DNA of 17,465 nt, from the NCBI GenBank assembly GCA_016844285.1, contig JAENIS010000025.1, positions 1 to 17,465 of the forward strand, in the 5' to 3' direction. Positions 14,300-17,465 of the stretch are shown piece after piece. Origin of the DNA: Dehalococcoidales bacterium. GTDB lineage: Bacteria > Chloroflexota > Dehalococcoidia > Dehalococcoidales > UBA2162. The number at the start of each line of letters is the position of its first letter. Position 1 is the stretch's first letter. The notes under the pieces are model-generated. The model was not told where the DNA came from. It searched no databases and was given only the letters and a program-made list of their open reading frames with translations. Both the position numbers and the translations under genes were made by a program.

Positions 14300-14674
14300 C
14301 TACTTTAAATAGTAAGTCGCCTGCTCAAAGGGGGTGTCCGAACCCTCCTTGTAGATGGTGACTATTGCCTGGTCCGCGCCCACCATGTCGCGGCGGATAC
14401 GGTGGATATAACGATATATCCCCCCGGTCCGGACGAGAAACTGCTCACGATAATCCTGGCCACCAACCGAGATTTTGACATTGTACTCGGTGTCCCGGTC
14501 TTTCTGGTTGGTGATGTCAAACTGGATAATCCATTCGTCTTCTGTCTCGAGCAGACTTTCCCTGGCCACTTCGCCGTATTTACCACTCGCTGCCATGGGC
14601 CGAAATACGGTGAACACAGTCAGTACCACCAGTATCACCAGAGAGACGATGTAGAAGACTCTAAGCTTTGACAT
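14300..14674 (-). CDS. membrane-anchored beta-domain protein of the exosortase operon (124 aa)
   Basis: A short protein with one N-terminal hydrophobic helix (about 6-24, FYIVSLVILVVLTVFTV) and an external domain of about 85 residues. The domain alternates strands (EWIIQFDITNQKD, EYNVKISVGGQD, YRYIHRIRRD, AIVTIYKEG). The motif TGGIYRYIHRIRRDM lines up with SGKTYKYAYRNPLQL of the 232-residue protein. It is not assigned to a named family with confidence; the C-terminal part of DUF1616 proteins is the nearest match I can think of. The ATG overlaps the last 14 bases of the substrate gene and has GAGGAGGAG 11 bases upstream, so its expression follows the substrate. Confidence 0.75.
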   Translation of the reverse strand: MSKLRVFYIVSLVILVVLTVFTVFRPMAASGKYGEVARESLLETEDEWIIQFDITNQKDRDTEYNVKISVGGQDYREQFLVRTGGIYRYIHRIRRDMVGADQAIVTIYKEGSDTPFEQATYYLK

Positions 14675-17465
14675 ACGCCAGGCTTCTCCTCCTCAGCCAC
14701 CAGTAAATCCCAACGCACAGTCCAACGACGCCAATAGCGGCCAGCACGGTGGGGAACTCGGGAATGGCGTCTGCTTCCACAGTGAAGGAATCGTTAGCCG
14801 CCAGACCGTAGGTATTGGGTGACGCTGTTATCGTGGCGTAGCTATTTGTGCCAAACACAGTGTAGCCAGAGTTGGGCTGGACAAGGGCATGCCAGGTGCC
14901 CGTGGCAGCACTCGGATCGCTATTCGTCACGTAGATACTGGTTAGATTACCAGTGGTGACATCGGCGGTCTCGGAACCCCTCTTATCACCACTGCCGTCA
15001 TAGTAGGCCACAAGATAGGTGCCGTTGGCAAAACTGGTGCCCAGCATATAGACGTTGGTGTTGCTACCGGTGAAGCTATCATTAACCGTAGTGTAACCGG
15101 CATCCAGGTATGACTCCCAGGGGAGATGCCCCACGACATAATCACCGAATGCGGTGAAGCCTACCCCGGTAGTGCTGAGGGCAGCGGTGGTCACACCGCC
15201 AGGAGGAGCCGACCATGTCCCGGAGGTATACTTCCGCACGGCGAAGACTGATGTATTGACGCCGGCGTCTTTGTCACCGCTAACGAAAGTGAAGGTAGCA
15301 TTGTACGATGTAAACGTCCACGTGCCACCGTAGGTAAGCGTCCAGTAGCGGTTCACGTTCTTGGCACTGTCAATACCTGACGTGCTGATGCTGGCATGTT
15401 CGCTGCCAGTGGAGCTACCAGCGAGAGTTTGGCCGCCCCCACTCCCGGCAACGCCAGCAATGACGACGGCAATGGGCGTATAGTCTGACCCGGTACCAAA
15501 CTCAAAAGTGCGGGAAACACTACCGTTGGAGTCGATTGCCTTCTGCAGGTTACCGACGACATGGCCACTGGTGCGAGAGACCGTGCCACCCGAAGCGATG
15601 ATTACATTGCTACCGCTGGTGGCGATGTTACCACTGGTAAAGGTGAGGGTGTTGCTGATAGTCTCATTATTGCTGATTGAGACACCGCTGCTGTTGTTGA
15701 TGGTGAGATTGTAAAAGGTGGTGGCGCCGCTTATCGTTTGAGCGGCAGTGCCGTTGAAGGTAACGGTGCCTCCGGATGTAGCGGTAAATGTGCCGCTATT
15801 GGAGAAGTCCCCACCAATAGCATGACTATTAGCTCCGGTCGTGAATGAAGTGCCCGACCCAACCGTAAAGTTGCCCGTGGTATTGATGGCAGCGCCTGCG
15901 GTGGCAGAGGGGGTCCCGGACATGGAGAAATTATCGTTGATGGTTAATGCCGTGCCCGGCATGGTCTTGGTGCCACTGCCGCTGAGGATAAGGCTACGGT
16001 AGCCTGCCGTCTCTCCGTTTGGATTTAATACTGTCTGACTGCCCCCATTGTACTCGACGGTAGTAGTCGGTAGCAGGTTTACATGCCACATGCCATTATT
16101 GGTAATCGTCCCGCCAATGCGCATCACCGTATAGCTTCCCAGCGTCAGCTCGGCACTGGAATTAACCGTCACATTGTAGAAATCTGTCGTCCCGGCTACG
16201 GTCGCATTTACGGAAGTGAAAGTCACCGTGCCGGTGCTGGCATTAAAGGTACCGCTGTTCATCCAGGCGCCGCTACCACCGGAGAGGGTAAAGTTGGAGC
16301 TTGCCGGTGCGTTCAGTATTCCGCCACTATTGATTGTCAATCTGCCGGCGGTAGTAGTTGCGCTTAATGTCGGGTCATTGGGGGTTGTCGCCGCATCAGG
16401 AATGACGGCATCGCTCGTGTCTGATGGAACACCGTTGGGGGTCCAGTTAGCCGGGTTAATCCATTCTGAACTGGTTGCTCCAGTCCAGTTAGAGCTGGTG
16501 AGATTAGAATTAGCTAAGGTTAGGCTTCTCAACCCAAAACTTGTGTGCCAAATCGCTGCATCAACACTTGATGTCCCAACCCAATTGTCCGTATGGTCAT
16601 GATTAGAATGGCCGTACTCTAACTCCGTCCCCGGTGTAAAAGGAGATTCGATACCCCATTTGACCAGGGCATTTTCGGTATTCCCATTAAGTTCGGCATC
16701 AAGGTAGTGCAAGTTTAGCGTCGCATGGCCGCCGCTACCTCCTGTCCGCATGATGTCATAATACCTCAGGATAGCACCCGTTTTCCATGATGGTGCCGAG
16801 CCGATGGTGATGTTAACGCTGATAGCAGTCGGTAATGTTCCCGCATTGTCGAAGGTAATGGTGGTGAACTGATTCCCAAAGGTATATGAAGTGGCGGGCA
16901 CCAGGGTGGTCCGTGTCACAATCCCGGTCACGTCTTTTGCCCCGGTGGTAGTGGCTGAGGCACCCATGGTCAACCCTTTAAGGTTGGCCACTGCCAGGTT
17001 ACCACTGGTAAGGGTGAGGGTACCATTAACGGTGGCATTATCGCTAAGGGTGGCACTGCCACTGGACTGGTTAATCGTCAGGTTGTTGTAGGTGACGACG
17101 GCAATCGCCTGGGCAGAACCGTTGTAGTTAACCGTGCCGGTACTGGCCGTAAATGTCCCGCCGGTGCCACTGACGCTACCGCCGAGACTCAGCGTGCTGG
17201 AACCGCCATTCAGTGTGCCTGCGGTCCTGGTCCAGGTGCCGGTAACGGTATGCGTCAAGCTGGTCCTGAGCCGTTGATGGTCAACGCACCTGCGGACATG
17301 GCACCAGTCAGGTTTGCCGTGCCTGCGGTCTTGGTCATGGTGACGGTGCCCGTATTCGTGAAGCTGCCGATGCTCTGAGTGGCGGTGCCGGCGATGGTGA
17401 CTCCACCTGAGCCACTCGTTGTGCCGCCGTTATTGACCAGGTTACCATTCAGTGTCAATAAGAAG
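14661..17465 (-). CDS. large repeat-rich surface protein with PEF-type sorting tail (5' end outside window; apparent frameshift)
   Basis: At least 930 residues are encoded in the window; the gene continues past the right edge. Two frames are joined: one open from the edge to a TGA at 17255-17257, and one open from about 17258 to 14661 (865 residues). The last residues of the first (ALTINGSGP) and the first of the second (SLTHTVTGTW) read as one continuous repeat, so an indel lies near 17257-17266. Repeat modules of the kind GTFTASTGTVTFNGTAAQTISGA, then FYNLTINNSSG, recur (clearest near 30-85, 337-372 and 487-545), as in long beta-helix surface proteins. A WTGATSSEWxxxxNW segment lies near 258-272. 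A distinct domain at about 715-828 precedes the tail: IPEFPT (832-837), a hydrophobic helix (838-855) and RRR (856-858). This is the substrate for the exosortase in the same operon. Confidence 0.85.

Noticed and set aside
15508..17091. Plus-strand ORFs of up to 128 codons opposite the surface-protein gene
   Set aside because: They are antisense shadows of a Thr/Gly/Ser-rich repeat gene, where stop codons are rare on the opposite strand; they lack start sites and any family features.
14661..17465. CRISPR-like or tandem DNA repeats in the surface-protein region
   Set aside because: The repetition is at protein level with diverged DNA and variable spacing; there are no identical regularly spaced repeats, and no cas genes are present.

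Overview
The window looks like a chromosomal segment of a bacterium with mid-range GC. My best guess is an uncultured Chloroflexota of the Dehalococcoidia type. That guess rests on gene content (a short S21 protein, a CxxC zinc-ribbon protein, a PEF-type sorting signal in a bacterium) and on GC-rich palindromic dispersed elements; no marker gene here proves it. Gene starts are often GTG or TTG with strong Shine-Dalgarno sites.

Layout. (1) Positions 1-5427, all on the minus strand: the start of a phosphotriesterase-family hydrolase (cut by the window edge), a beta-CASP metallo-beta-lactamase nuclease, a palindromic repeat element, a DEAD-box RNA helicase, an RRM RNA-binding protein, ribosomal protein S21, a CxxC zinc-ribbon protein, and a membrane-anchored exported protein with a C-terminal zinc ribbon. 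Much of this is RNA metabolism and ribosome related. (2) Positions 5612-10860, plus strand: an extended -10 promoter, a small Cys-rich secreted protein, a 24-codon upstream ORF that copies the start of the ABC permease downstream, a FixH/YtkA-like membrane protein, a NapH/CcoG-type polyferredoxin, an FtsX/MacB-type permease, its ATPase, and a lipoprotein of the DUF2318 (FtrD-like) family. The four main coupled parts resemble iron/redox accessory loci that accompany FTR1/P19 iron uptake in other bacteria, but no FTR1 permease or P19 protein is present here. (3) Positions 10861-11741: a second, longer copy of the palindromic element, a tRNA-Lys(UUU) on the minus strand with a recognisable promoter, and a serine-recombinase fragment. 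(4) Positions 11818-17465, minus strand: a tightly packed operon whose first gene in the window is a large repeat-rich surface protein ending in an IPEFPT-hydrophobic-RRR sorting tail. It is followed by a small membrane-anchored beta protein, a CPBP-family membrane protease, an exosortase/archaeosortase with Cys/Arg/His catalytic residues, and a second membrane-anchored beta protein.

The most interesting content is region 4, a self-contained protein-sorting system with substrate, transpeptidase-like enzyme, candidate protease and two accessory proteins that look related to each other. Next is region 2, a metal/redox module with a duplicated permease 5' end used as a translationally coupled leader ORF. 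The surface-protein gene carries an apparent frameshift near 17257-17266 and continues beyond the right edge.
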